In this document: positions 8,104 to 16,774 of the stretch, piece after piece
Layout of the letters: each line of letters opens with the position of its first letter
Numbering within the stretch: position 1 is the stretch's first letter
NCBI RefSeq assembly: GCF_040549465.1
Contig: NZ_JBEPTL010000007.1
Coordinates: forward strand, 89,956-153,955
From: Lacisediminihabitans sp040549465
Lineage (GTDB): Bacteria; Actinomycetota; Actinomycetes; Actinomycetales; Microbacteriaceae
Length of the DNA stretch: 64,000 bases
Reading direction: 5' to 3'
Notes under the pieces: model-generated
What the model was told of the DNA's origin: nothing
Databases searched by the model: none
What the model saw: only the letters and a program-made list of their open reading frames with translations
Program-made: the position numbers and the translations under genes

Positions 8104-10073
8104 GGGGCGCCACGTTCGGCACCGTCCTCATCGCCAACCGTGGGGAGATCGCCTGCCGTATTCTCGGCACGCTGCGTCAGCTCGGCATCCGATCCGTGGC
8201 CGTCTACACGGATGCCGATCGCCGGGCGAAGCACGTCGCGATGGCGGATGCCGCGGTGCTGGTCGAGAGCTACCTCGACTCAGCGGCGATTCTGCGGGCG
8301 GCTCGGCTGGGCGGCGCGGAAGCGATCCACCCCGGCTACGGATTCCTCTCGGAGAACGCCGGCTTCGCGCGGGAATGCGCAGCCGCCGGCATCGTGTTCA
8401 TCGGGCCCGGCGTTGACGCGCTCGAGACGATGGGCGACAAGATTCGCGCCAAGAAGCACGTGGCCGAGCACGGAGTGCCGGTCATCCCCGGTATCGCCGA
8501 GCCGGCACTGACCGATGAGCAGCTGATGGCGGCGGCGGCTGAGGTCGGCTACCCGCTGCTGATCAAACCGTCGGCCGGCGGTGGTGGCAAGGGGATGACA
8601 ACGGTCGTCGAACAGAGTGAGCTTGCCGAGGGGCTCGCCGCATCCCGCCGTGTCGCGCTGGCCGGCTTCGGCGACGACACGCTCTTTCTCGAGCGGCTGG
8701 TTTCGACACCGCGTCACATCGAGGTGCAGGTGCTCGCAGACTCCCACGGCACGGTGCTCCACCTCGGGGAGCGGGAGTGTTCGCTGCAGCGTCGTCACCA
8801 GAAGATCGTCGAGGAGGCACCCTCGGTGCTTCTCGATGCGGCCACGCGCGCGCGGATCGGCGAGGCGGCCTGCGAGGTCGCCCGCAGCGTCGGCTACATC
8901 GGAGCTGGCACCGTCGAATTCCTGGTCTCCAACGACAGGCCAGACGAGTTCTTCTTCATGGAGATGAACACCCGACTGCAGGTGGAGCATCCGGTGACCG
9001 AGATGGTCACCGGCATCGACCTCGTCGAGTGGCAAGTGCGGATCGCCGCGGGCGAGAAGCTCTCCCTCGGCCAGGACGACATCGTGCTCAACGGTCATGC
9101 GATCGAGGCGCGGCTCTACGCCGAGAACCCGTCCCGCGGGTTCCTGCCGTCCTCCGGTACTGTGATCGCCGTCGAGGAACCGACGGGAGTCGGCATCCGC
9201 GTCGACAGCTCACTCATCCATGGCCTGCCGGTCAGTGCGAGCTACGACCCGATGCTCGGCAAGCTCATCGCCTGGGGTGCGGATCGTGCGCAGGCGCTGG
9301 CACGCCTCGACGCCGCCCTCGCCACCACCACCCTGCTCGGGGTGCACACGAATCTCGAGTTTCTGCAGGCCCTGCTCGCCGACGCCGAGGTGCGGGCCGG
9401 CCGCCTCGACACCGGGCTGATCGAGCGAATGCTGGGCGGCATCCGGTTCCGAGGCGTCGACGATACCGCTCTCGTGGCTGCCGCACTTTACCTGCACAGC
9501 CAGCGCTCCGGGCCCGGTTCACCGTGGAACCAGCCGAGCGGATGGCGCGTGGGAGAGCATCGCGCAACCCGCTACAACTTCGCCACCAGCGCGACCGAAT
9601 CCACCGATGTTTTCGTGACCGGCACGCCCGGCGACGCGCTCATCCGGGTCGGCGGTGGATTAGAGCGGCACGCCAGATTCGAGGCAAACCTCGAGCTCGA
9701 CGGCGTGCTTCACCCGCTGGCGATCGCGCAGTCCGGCGACAGCATCTGGGTGTCCGAGCGCGGAATCGCCTGCGAACTGATGGTGCGTGACAGGGCGAAA
9801 CAGCTCGCCGATCACCGCGCCACCATCTCCCGGCCGGTCGGTGCTGCCGATCCGGAGGTGCGCGCCCCGATGCCGGGCACTGTCGTGGCCGTCAGTGTCT
9901 CCACGGGAGACACCGTGGAGACCGGGCAGGTTCTTCTCACCGTCGAGGCCATGAAGATGGAGCACACAATGCTCGCTTCGCTGGCCGGCGTCGTCACCAT
10001 CACCATCCACCCTGGCGACCTGGTCAGACTCGACCAGGTCGTCGCGCGAATCGATCCCCACGAAGGAGCGTAA
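8100..10073 (+). CDS. accA1: Acyl-CoA carboxylase alpha subunit (biotin carboxylase plus biotin carrier)
   Basis: A 657-residue biotin-dependent subunit of normal MccA length. The N-terminal biotin carboxylase part begins TVLIANRGEIACRI. It has the ATP-grasp loop KPSAGGGGKGM and the MEMNTRLQVEHPVTE catalytic block. A BCCP domain closes the protein with biotinylation motif EAMKMEH (Lys near 619). It carboxylates biotin for the AccD1 partner. GTG 8100 overlaps the accD1 stop in GTGA, giving coupled translation of the two subunits in equal amounts. An in-frame earlier start would lie inside accD1 and is not needed. Confidence 0.92.
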   Translation: MRGATFGTVLIANRGEIACRILGTLRQLGIRSVAVYTDADRRAKHVAMADAAVLVESYLDSAAILRAARLGGAEAIHPGYGFLSENAGFARECAAAGIVFIGPGVDALETMGDKIRAKKHVAEHGVPVIPGIAEPALTDEQLMAAAAEVGYPLLIKPSAGGGGKGMTTVVEQSELAEGLAASRRVALAGFGDDTLFLERLVSTPRHIEVQVLADSHGTVLHLGERECSLQRRHQKIVEEAPSVLLDAATRARIGEAACEVARSVGYIGAGTVEFLVSNDRPDEFFFMEMNTRLQVEHPVTEMVTGIDLVEWQVRIAAGEKLSLGQDDIVLNGHAIEARLYAENPSRGFLPSSGTVIAVEEPTGVGIRVDSSLIHGLPVSASYDPMLGKLIAWGADRAQALARLDAALATTTLLGVHTNLEFLQALLADAEVRAGRLDTGLIERMLGGIRFRGVDDTALVAAALYLHSQRSGPGSPWNQPSGWRVGEHRATRYNFATSATESTDVFVTGTPGDALIRVGGGLERHARFEANLELDGVLHPLAIAQSGDSIWVSERGIACELMVRDRAKQLADHRATISRPVGAADPEVRAPMPGTVVAVSVSTGDTVETGQVLLTVEAMKMEHTMLASLAGVVTITIHPGDLVRLDQVVARIDPHEGA

Positions 10074-10075
10074 TC

Positions 10076-11236
10076 ATGAGCAGTGAGCTCACCGACGACC
10101 AGCAGCAGGTCAGCGACACGGTACGAGAGTTCGCCGACACCGTCGTCGCGCCCGTCGCCGCGAAACACGACGCGGAGCACAGTTTTCCCTACGAGGTGGT
10201 TGCCCAGATGGCGGACCTCGGACTGTTCGGCCTGCCCTTTCCGAAAGAACTCGGCGGCCAGGGCAAGGATTACTTCTCACTCTGCCTCGCCGTCGAACAG
10301 CTCGGCCGCGTCGACCAGAGCGTCGGCGTCACGCTCGAGGCCGGCGTCGGGCTCGGCGCGATGCCGGTGTTCCGCCGTGGTACGGAGGCTCAGAAAGAAG
10401 AGTGGATGCCGCAGCTCGCGAGCGGCAGAGCGCTCGCCGGTTTCGGCCTAACCGAGGCCGATGCCGGGTCCGACGCCGCGGGCACCAGGACGACCGCCGA
10501 GCTCGACGGCGGCGAATGGTTGATCAACGGCACCAAGCAGTTCATCACCAACTCGGGCACCGACATCACCAGGCTGGTCACGATCACCGCCATCACCGGC
10601 GCTTCCAGCCGCGAGGACGGCACCATCAAGAAGGAGCTTTCCGCCATCCTGGTGCCGACACCGATCGCCGGCTTCACCGTCGAGCCCGGCTACGACAAGG
10701 TGGGTTGGCATGCATCCGATACCCACCCGCTGACCCTCACCGATGTGCGGGTGCCGGAGGAGAATCTGCTCGGCCAGCGAGGCCGGGGTTACGCTAACTT
10801 CGTGCAGACCCTCGACGAGGGACGGATCGCTGTCGCCGCCCTCGCCACCGGCGCGGCCCAGGGCTGCCTCGACGAGTCTGTGCGCTACGCGAAGAGCCGC
10901 AACGTCTTCGGTCGCAGCATCGGGTCGAACCAGTCCATCTCGTTCAAGATCGCGCGAATGCAGGCCCGCGCCCATACCGCCCGTCTCGCCTACTACGACG
11001 CGGCCGCCCTCATGATGGCCGGAAAGTCTTTCAAGGCCCAGGCGTCCATCGCCAAGATGGTCGCGGGGGAGGCGGCGATGGACAACGCCCGAGACGCCAC
11101 TCAGATCTTTGGCGGCTACGGCTTCCTCAACGAAAATCCGGTTGCCAGGCAGTTCCGCGATTCGAAGATCCTCGAGATCGGTGAAGGAACCACAGAGGTG
11201 CAGCTCATGGTCATCGCCCGCGAACTCGGGTTCTGA
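10076..11236 (+). CDS. Acyl-CoA dehydrogenase of branched-chain acyl-CoA catabolism
   Basis: A 386-residue FAD acyl-CoA dehydrogenase. It shows the FAD-contact block GFGLTEADAGSDAAGTRT and the C-terminal QIFGGYGFLNENPVARQFRDSK followed by EIGEGTTEVQ. The Glu of EGTTE is at the usual catalytic-base site, whereas classic isovaleryl-CoA dehydrogenases carry the base in another helix and a small residue here; this one is therefore closer to the 2-methylbutyryl/isobutyryl or FadE19-type enzymes. It starts 2 nt after accA1. Operon position fits oxidation of isovaleryl-CoA or related acyl-CoAs to the 2-enoyl-CoA used by the carboxylase. Confidence 0.9.
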   Translation: MSSELTDDQQQVSDTVREFADTVVAPVAAKHDAEHSFPYEVVAQMADLGLFGLPFPKELGGQGKDYFSLCLAVEQLGRVDQSVGVTLEAGVGLGAMPVFRRGTEAQKEEWMPQLASGRALAGFGLTEADAGSDAAGTRTTAELDGGEWLINGTKQFITNSGTDITRLVTITAITGASSREDGTIKKELSAILVPTPIAGFTVEPGYDKVGWHASDTHPLTLTDVRVPEENLLGQRGRGYANFVQTLDEGRIAVAALATGAAQGCLDESVRYAKSRNVFGRSIGSNQSISFKIARMQARAHTARLAYYDAAALMMAGKSFKAQASIAKMVAGEAAMDNARDATQIFGGYGFLNENPVARQFRDSKILEIGEGTTEVQLMVIARELGF

Positions 11237-11320
11237 AGCCTGCGAGTATGAATGGAGTCTTCTCGTGATCGACGTCGTCACACGGATACCATCGGAACCG
11301 ATCTACCCAGGGAGCACACT

Positions 11321-11800
11321 GTGACCGAACCGGAAGAGAAGACCATCGAGCAACGGGGGCTCTACTACGAGGAGTTCGAGCTGGGTACCCGCTACCTGCA
11401 CCGACCGGGCCGCACGGTCACGGAGGCCGACAACGTCGCCTTCACGACGATGACCATGAACACCCAGGCCCTTCACCTGGATGCCGCATGGGCCGCGACC
11501 CAGCCGTTCGGCCAGCGCCTGGTCAACTCGATGTTCACCCTCGCCACGCTCGTCGGCAGCTCGGTCGCGCAACTGACCCAGGGCACACTCGTCGCCAACC
11601 TCGGATTCTCGGAGGTGACCTTTCCGGCCCCGCTTTTTCACGGCGACACCCTGTACTCCGAGACGGTCGTCGAGGAGAAACGACTCTCCGCGTCGCGACG
11701 TGGCCAGGGCATCGTCACCCTGCGGCACACCGCGCGCAATCAGGACGGTGTGATCGTGGCGACCGCCGTTCGTTCGACACTGGTCTGGTGCGTGCCATGA
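11321..11800 (+). CDS. MaoC-family (R)-specific acyl-CoA hydratase/dehydratase
   Basis: A 159-residue hot-dog protein. The hydratase-like helix is TMTMNTQALHLDAAWAATQPFG followed by LVNSMFTLATLVG; this replaces the common GDxNPxHxD motif, as in the mesaconyl/methylmalyl-CoA dehydratase branch. GTG 11321 is preceded by GGGAGC; an in-frame ATG at 11252 has no ribosome site. Its end overlaps the next gene by 4 nt. In the equivalent mycobacterial cluster the MaoC protein (Rv2499c) sits between fadE19 and citE, so a role hydrating 3-methylglutaconyl-CoA is likely (inference). Confidence 0.85.
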   Translation: MTEPEEKTIEQRGLYYEEFELGTRYLHRPGRTVTEADNVAFTTMTMNTQALHLDAAWAATQPFGQRLVNSMFTLATLVGSSVAQLTQGTLVANLGFSEVTFPAPLFHGDTLYSETVVEEKRLSASRRGQGIVTLRHTARNQDGVIVATAVRSTLVWCVP

Positions 11801-12606
11801 CCTTCGACCTCGGGCCGGCTATACTGTTTTGCCCGGCCGATCGCCCTGAGCGCTACGCGAAGGCGGCGGAGCGGGCGGATGCTGCGATCCTCGACCTCGA
11901 GGACGCCGTCGCCCCCGGCGACAAGGCCGCTGCCCGCGAGGCGCTGCTCGCGAACCCGCTGGACCCGGCTCGCACCGTCGTGCGGGTGAATCCGGCGGAC
12001 ACCGAGGAGTTCGCCCGAGACCTCGCCGCGATCGCCCGCACCGAGTATCGCCTGCTCATGCTCGCGAAAACGACGAGTGCCGCCCAGCTGCAACTGCTGG
12101 CCGACTACGACGTGATTGCGCTGTGCGAGACTGCCGCGGGTGTGCTGGCGGCGCCGTCGATCGCCGCGGTGGAGAACGTGGTCGCACTCATGTGGGGTGC
12201 GGAGGATCTGGTGGCATCCCTCGGCGGTACGTCCAGCCGTGTCGATGACGGTCGGTACCGTGACGTCGCGGTGCATGCCCGGTCGAGCGTGCTGCTGGCG
12301 GCCGGGGCATCCGGCACGGCCGCCATCGATTCCGTGCATCTCGACATCGCCGATACCGCGGGGCTGGAGAACGAGGCGCGGGATGCCGCAGCCGTCGGCT
12401 TCGTGGCGACGGCCTGCGTTCACCCAAGCCAGGTGGCGGTCATCCGCTCGGCCTACGCTCCGACGCCGGACGAGTTGGACGCCGCCCGCGAGTTGCTCGC
12501 TGCCGCTGTCGGCCAACGGGGCGTCTTCCGTTACGACGGCCGGATGATCGACGGCCCGGTCTTGCGTCACGCGGAGCGGGTCGTACGGCGCGTCGCCTCT
12601 TCCTAG
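11797..12606 (+). CDS. citE: CitE-like CoA ester lyase (HpcH/HpaI aldolase superfamily)
   Basis: A 269-residue TIM-barrel lyase. It shows FCPADRPERYAKA at the N-terminus, the Glu/Asp metal-ligand block AAILDLEDAV and the VALMWGAEDLVASLGG segment. The ATGA overlap with the MaoC gene shows coupling. It is a free-standing CitE, with no citrate lyase alpha or gamma genes nearby. In M. tuberculosis the same-position CitE (Rv2498c) has been linked to cleavage of a 3-hydroxy-3-methylglutaryl-CoA stereoisomer, which would close the leucine pathway here (established for that homologue, inferred here). Confidence 0.87.
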   Translation: MTFDLGPAILFCPADRPERYAKAAERADAAILDLEDAVAPGDKAAAREALLANPLDPARTVVRVNPADTEEFARDLAAIARTEYRLLMLAKTTSAAQLQLLADYDVIALCETAAGVLAAPSIAAVENVVALMWGAEDLVASLGGTSSRVDDGRYRDVAVHARSSVLLAAGASGTAAIDSVHLDIADTAGLENEARDAAAVGFVATACVHPSQVAVIRSAYAPTPDELDAARELLAAAVGQRGVFRYDGRMIDGPVLRHAERVVRRVASS

Positions 12607-12652
12607 CTGCGCCCGCTATCGATCTGTCCTGTTGATGGGTGCTCGGCGGCTA

Positions 12653-12886
12653 TTAGTAGCGGCGTCGTTCCCAGGCCCAGGCGCGGAAGAAGAGGATCGC
12701 CACGGCCAGAATCGCCGCTCCCGCTTCGAACCATAGGCCGACGAGGATCCCGGCGGGGTTTCGCGTGAACAGAATGAGGACTATTGCCACGAACAGGCCG
12801 AACCCGGCGAGCACGATATCGACGATCCACAGTCGGCGAAGGAAGGGATTCGCCGTATCTGTGCTGGTCGTGAGTTCCGTCGTCAT
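12653..12886 (-). CDS. Small two-helix membrane protein of unknown function
   Basis: A 77-residue protein not recognised by family. The N-terminal 18 residues are polar and Thr-rich. Two hydrophobic segments follow (about residues 19-42 and 47-67), and the tail WAWERRRY is positively charged and therefore probably cytoplasmic. The ATG at 12886 has a clear GGAGC ribosome site 5 nt upstream, which favours it over a longer reading. It is monocistronic, convergent with the leucine operon. Confidence 0.6.
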   Translation of the reverse strand: MTTELTTSTDTANPFLRRLWIVDIVLAGFGLFVAIVLILFTRNPAGILVGLWFEAGAAILAVAILFFRAWAWERRRY

Positions 12887-12977
12887 CGCTGCTCCTTTGC
12901 ACAGGCATCCATGCTTGTCATGAGTGAACTTCAGTCTTTCGCACAATCGGTGGGAACGCCAGTGCCATGGCTGTGGC

Positions 12978-13038
12978 ATCGAGTTGCGTCGTGTCGTTGT
13001 TCCGCTGAGCAACGAACAACGACACGGCGCAACTCGAT
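12978..13038. terminator. Long near-perfect hairpin downstream of the broken sigma factor gene
   Basis: Arms 12978-13002 and 13014-13038 pair over 25 nt with a single mismatch, around an 11-nt loop. The hairpin lies just 3' of the minus-strand sigma gene remnant ending at 13058, and upstream of the 12653-12886 gene, so a terminator role for the sigma/DGPF transcript is likely. No T-tract is present; a mobile palindrome is possible. Confidence 0.55.
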
Positions 13039-13057
13039 CCCGGGATGGGAGAGTAAA

Positions 13058-13875
13058 TCAGGTGCTCGCGATGCGGCCCAGCAGGAACTCGCGCTCGATA
13101 TCATTCGTGGCCAGGTCGAGCGCCTGCCGGTAGGCGATGACGGCTTCTGTGGTACGGCCGAGCCGCTGTAGGAGGTCCGCTTTGACCGCTAGCAGATAGC
13201 GGTATCCCGCGAAGCGGGTATCGTGCTCCAGCGCTTCGACCTCGTCCAATGCCTCTGCCGGCCCCGACACCATCGCTACCGCCACTGCGCGGTTTAGCGC
13301 CACGACCGGCGACGGCCAGACGCGCAGCAGTACGTCGTACAGCGTCACGATCTGGGGCCAGTCCGTCTGCTCGTAGGTCGGAGCCTCGGCATGCAACGAG
13401 GCGATGGCCGCCTGCAGCACATAGCGCCCGGGGCGCCCGCCGCGGAGTCCGTCCATGATCAGTTCGTGCGCTTCGGCGATCATCGGACGATCCCAGAGGG
13501 ATCGGTCCTGGTCTTGCAGCCGCAGCAGGCGACCGTCGCCGTCGATCCTGGTCGCACGCCGTGCATCGATGACCAGAAGCAGGGCGAGCAGCCCCCACAT
13601 CTCCCGCTCATCGGGCATCAGCTCGACCTGAGCACCTGTTCGCGCCGGATCGCATCCACCACGCGACGTCTGGCCGTGGTAGTCAGCCACGCCTCCGGGT
13701 TGGCGGGGATCCCGTGGCGGAGCCAGGACACCATGGCCTCGGCATAGGCCTCCTGCACGCATTCCTCCGCCAGGTCCAGGTTCCGTGCAGCGCGCGCCGT
13801 CGCGGCGAGCACCAGAGCCCAGCCGCGACGGTGAGCGTCTTCGACCGCAGCCTCAACGGCTGCCTTAGTCGTCAT
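13058..13875 (-). pseudogene. ECF42-type RNA polymerase sigma factor, internally deleted and frameshifted
   Basis: The first 84 residues (from ATG 13875) are sigma region 2: DLAEECVQEAYAEAM and AWLTTTARRRVVDAIRREQVL. The frame then stops at 13618. From that point another frame resumes directly with ELMPDEREMWGLLALLLVIDARR and the TPR-like C-terminal extension seen in this sigma group (DRSLWDRPMIAEAHEL, PSPVVALNRAVAVAM, to 13058). Roughly 150 residues between them, covering region 4 and the start of the extension, are missing compared with the usual 400-residue protein. The deletion joint plus frameshift make it inactive. Its intact DGPF partner lies immediately upstream with an overlapping stop. 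Confidence 0.85.
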
Positions 13876-14234
13876 GCCGTAGCAGGCCGATCCACGATGA
13901 AGCCGCCCTCGACCGGGCGCACCTCGACTCCGCCACCCTGCTGGGTGGCCGGGTTGCGTCCTGCGATCTCCAGCGCCGCATCCAGGTCTGGCGCTTCGAT
14001 AACAAAGAACCCGGCTATGACCTCTTTGGCATCGATGAACGGGCCATCGGTCACCACGTCGCCGCGAATCGAGGTGGCGGTCGTGTCGGCGGGTTCCAGC
14101 GCGAATGCTGCGACCATGGATCCGGCGGCCACCACTTCGTCGGCATACCGGCCGTGGGCGTCACGTTGCTCAGCCGTCACCTCGTCGGTGCCGGCAGCGT
14201 TCGTGGTGTAGATCAGGACTGCATATTGAGCCAT
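13872..14234 (-). CDS. YCII/DGPF-domain protein, partner of ECF42 sigma factors
   Basis: A 120-residue YCII-like protein with the diagnostic DGPFIDAKEVIAGFFVIEAP segment. ATG 14234 follows a GGAGAG ribosome site; an upstream in-frame ATG at 14246 is less likely. The stop overlaps the sigma gene start, as usual for the ECF42/DGPF pair. DGPF proteins are consistently encoded beside ECF42 sigma factors, but their biochemical role is not settled. Here the protein is intact although its sigma partner is broken. Confidence 0.85.
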   Translation of the reverse strand: MAQYAVLIYTTNAAGTDEVTAEQRDAHGRYADEVVAAGSMVAAFALEPADTTATSIRGDVVTDGPFIDAKEVIAGFFVIEAPDLDAALEIAGRNPATQQGGGVEVRPVEGGFIVDRPATA

Positions 14235-14357
14235 CGGACTCTCCATTCAGATAGTGGTTATCGTGCCTTTCATAACTACGTCGAACGGTCGAGAAGAAAT
14301 CGACAGCGCTGAATCGGATTATCTTCGATCGGCTGTCGAGGTGTCGATACCTGAGGG

Positions 14358-14849
14358 CTATTCCTCGAAGGTGTTGACCATCGCGTGGGCGGCGCGGTCG
14401 AGGTATCCCCAGAGCGTCGCGTCGTCGAGTGGGGACAGCTCCAGGGCGTCCACAGCCGAGCGCATGTGGGAGAGCCAGCGGTCGCGGGCATCCGGATTCA
14501 CCCTGAACGGCAGGTGACGCATACGCAGTCGTGGGTGTCCACGCTGCTCGGAATAGGTTGCAGGGCCTCCCCAGTACTGTTCCAGGAACCCGGTGAGTCG
14601 CTGGATCGCACCCTCCAGGTCGTCGGGCGGATACATCGGCAACAGCACAGGATCGGACTCGATGCCCGCATAGAAGTGACGCACGAGTTTCTCGAAGGTT
14701 GGCCTGCCGCCGACCTTCTCATAGAAGTTGCCGGTGGCGGCTTCGCCGTGCTCGCTGACCCTGAGAGTGACCGGGTTGACCTGGCCGCCGGGAGATTCGC
14801 CGCCGGGAGGTTGGCTGTCGGGTGATCGGCCGCCCGGACGCTCGGTCAT
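14358..14849 (-). CDS. glbO: Group II truncated haemoglobin (trHbO)
   Basis: A 163-residue protein with a complete trHbO domain from NFYEKVGGRPTFEKLVRHFY through DPVLLPMYPPDD, FLEQYWGGPATYSEQRGHPR and LRMRHLPF, where the His is the proximal haem ligand. The YSEQRGHP segment and the Trp near the C-terminal part are group II hallmarks. An N-terminal 24-residue low-complexity extension is rich in Pro-Gly-Gly triplets. It binds O2 and probably detoxifies NO or reactive oxygen. The start overlaps the MscS stop in ATGA, so it is translated from the same message. Confidence 0.92.
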   Translation of the reverse strand: MTERPGGRSPDSQPPGGESPGGQVNPVTLRVSEHGEAATGNFYEKVGGRPTFEKLVRHFYAGIESDPVLLPMYPPDDLEGAIQRLTGFLEQYWGGPATYSEQRGHPRLRMRHLPFRVNPDARDRWLSHMRSAVDALELSPLDDATLWGYLDRAAHAMVNTFEE

Positions 14850-15841
14850 TTTCGGACCTTCGGAGGCTGGGTGGGGGCCGCCGGGGCAAGCGGCACCGGC
14901 TTGGTACGCGGAGGCTGGGCACCTTTCACACTGGCTGCGCCCTCGAAACCGCTGAGCACGATGCTGTTGAGCGAGGGGAGGCGCACACCCATCTCATCGA
15001 GGCTGCGCTTGAGGCGCATGCGCAGTTCGCGGGCGACGTCGTCTTTCGACGAAGAGCGCGTCTTCACGACTAAACGAATGATCAGGGCTTCGGCCGAGAT
15101 CGACTCGAGTCCCCAGATCTCCGGTTTTTCGAGAATGCGACTGCGCCACTTCGTGTTCTGCGCCATGTCGTTGGCTGTGGCGAGCATCCGTGCCTGCACC
15201 TCGTCGACATCCGTGTCGTATGGCACAGCGAGGTCGATGATCACGCGGGCCCAGCCCTGGGACATGTTGCCCACCCGCAGGATCTCGCCGTTGCGCACGA
15301 ACCACAAGGTGCCGTTGACGTCGCGCACCTGGGTGACGCGTACGCCGACCGATTCGACGACCCCGGTCGCGGGGCCAAGGTCGACGACATCGCCGACGCC
15401 CAACTGGTCTTCCATCACCATGAACAGGCCGTTGAGTACGTCTTTGATGATGTTCTGCGCGCCGAAACCGAGGGCGGCGCCGAGCACCCCGGTGAGCGCC
15501 ACGAAGGAGCCGAGTTCGAAGTGCAGCGAGCCGAGGACGAGCGTGATCGCCGCGAGGATGATCACCCAGGTAACGATATTGCGCAGCACCGCTCCGATCG
15601 TGCGAGTGCGCTGCACGACCCGCACTGCGGCCAGCGGCGAGGCGACGAGTGCCTGGGTATCGTCGACGTTCTGCTTCTTCTTGACGCCAGAAACGATCTG
15701 TTTCACCATGTGATCGATCACGACGATGAGAATCCACCGCAGTACCACGGCGCCGATGATCACGAAGATGATCTGGAACAGGGAGGGGTGGGTGCGGAAG
15801 AAGGTGAAGATGGTGTCCCAAAAAGCGGTCCAGCCGTTCAT
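14846..15841 (-). CDS. MscS-family small-conductance mechanosensitive channel
   Basis: A 331-residue channel. Hydrophobic helices occupy about residues 20-45, 85-108 and 112-135, the last being the Gly/Ala-rich pore helix FVALTGVLGAALGFGAQNIIKDVLNG. The beta domain follows (GDVVDLGPATGVVESVGVRVT, TLWFVRNGEIL) and then the alpha/beta C-terminal domain. A proline- and lysine-rich tail (PPRTKPVPLAPAAPTQPPK) is a local extension. It releases solutes on hypo-osmotic shock. It is the first gene of a two-gene operon with glbO. Confidence 0.92.
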   Translation of the reverse strand: MNGWTAFWDTIFTFFRTHPSLFQIIFVIIGAVVLRWILIVVIDHMVKQIVSGVKKKQNVDDTQALVASPLAAVRVVQRTRTIGAVLRNIVTWVIILAAITLVLGSLHFELGSFVALTGVLGAALGFGAQNIIKDVLNGLFMVMEDQLGVGDVVDLGPATGVVESVGVRVTQVRDVNGTLWFVRNGEILRVGNMSQGWARVIIDLAVPYDTDVDEVQARMLATANDMAQNTKWRSRILEKPEIWGLESISAEALIIRLVVKTRSSSKDDVARELRMRLKRSLDEMGVRLPSLNSIVLSGFEGAASVKGAQPPRTKPVPLAPAAPTQPPKVRK

Positions 15842-15922
15842 CCGTGTGCTCCCTTCATCGCTGTTCAGTGTATTCGGAGCAGGCTGAAGGAACGGTCAGC
15901 GCGGTGGTGGCGAAAGCCGGAA

Positions 15923-16774
15923 CTAGGCGTCCCGTCGCTTCAGCAGCACGGATGCCATGGTGAACAGCACCGCGACCCAGGCGACGAGTACGAGCCCGCC
16001 CTGCCACGGCTCGAGGGTGATGACACCGGATGCCGGGGCCTGGGCTACGGCATCCGTCACGTAGGTGTACATCCGGCTTCCCGCATTGCTCGGCAGGAAG
16101 GTCGAGATGTTCTGCACCCACTCGGCATGCGTCAGGCCGGCCAGGATATTCAGCACAACCGGCACGACCAGAATCAGGCCGAGCGAGGTTGCAATACCAC
16201 CGGCACTGTTGCGGATGATGCCGCCGATACCGAGGGCGAGCATCGCGATGAGCGCGAGGTAAGCCGCCGCGCCCACCAGAGCCAGCAGATAGGCGGAATC
16301 GCCAAAGTCGGGATGCACTCCGACGGCGGGCAGTAGCGGCGCCGTGATGAGCGCGGTCACAGCGATGGAGACGAGCCCGACGACGAAAGTCGTCAGGCCC
16401 ACGACCAGCACCTTCGCCACCAGGGCGGGTGTGCGCTTGGGAACAGCGGTGAGAGTGGAGCGGATCATGCCGGTGCCGTATTCACCGGTGATCGTGAGTG
16501 CCCCGAGCACGGCGCTCACCAGCTGGCCGAATGAAATACCGAGGGTCGCGGCGGTGAGCGCGGTGCTCTGCTGCATCTCATGACTGAGCGCGCCGTCACT
16601 CGGCTGTCCTGCGATCGCAACCAGCAGGCCAAGAGCGATGTTGATCACGACGATGATCGCGTAGCACCAGAGCGTCGAGCGCAGGCTGAACAGCTTGATC
16701 CACTCGGAACGCAGGAGGCCGCCGAAGGTCAGGCGGGTGGCCGGGGGTGCGCGGTGCGCGGTGAGGGTGCTCAT
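15923..16774 (-). CDS. ABC-2 type transporter permease
   Basis: A 283-residue membrane protein with about six hydrophobic segments. It opens with RLTFGGLLRSEWIKLFSLRSTLW, the typical N-terminus of ABC-2 permeases, and contains GEYGTGMIRSTLTAVPKR in the first loop, a common actinobacterial motif. It overlaps the ATPase gene by 4 nt, so the pair forms an exporter. The substrate cannot be told from sequence. Confidence 0.88.
   Translation of the reverse strand: MSTLTAHRAPPATRLTFGGLLRSEWIKLFSLRSTLWCYAIIVVINIALGLLVAIAGQPSDGALSHEMQQSTALTAATLGISFGQLVSAVLGALTITGEYGTGMIRSTLTAVPKRTPALVAKVLVVGLTTFVVGLVSIAVTALITAPLLPAVGVHPDFGDSAYLLALVGAAAYLALIAMLALGIGGIIRNSAGGIATSLGLILVVPVVLNILAGLTHAEWVQNISTFLPSNAGSRMYTYVTDAVAQAPASGVITLEPWQGGLVLVAWVAVLFTMASVLLKRRDA

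Noticed and set aside
12887..13012. N-terminal extension of the 77-residue membrane protein
   Set aside because: The longer reading lacks a ribosome site and family-like sequence; the ATG at 12886 has a clear GGAGC.
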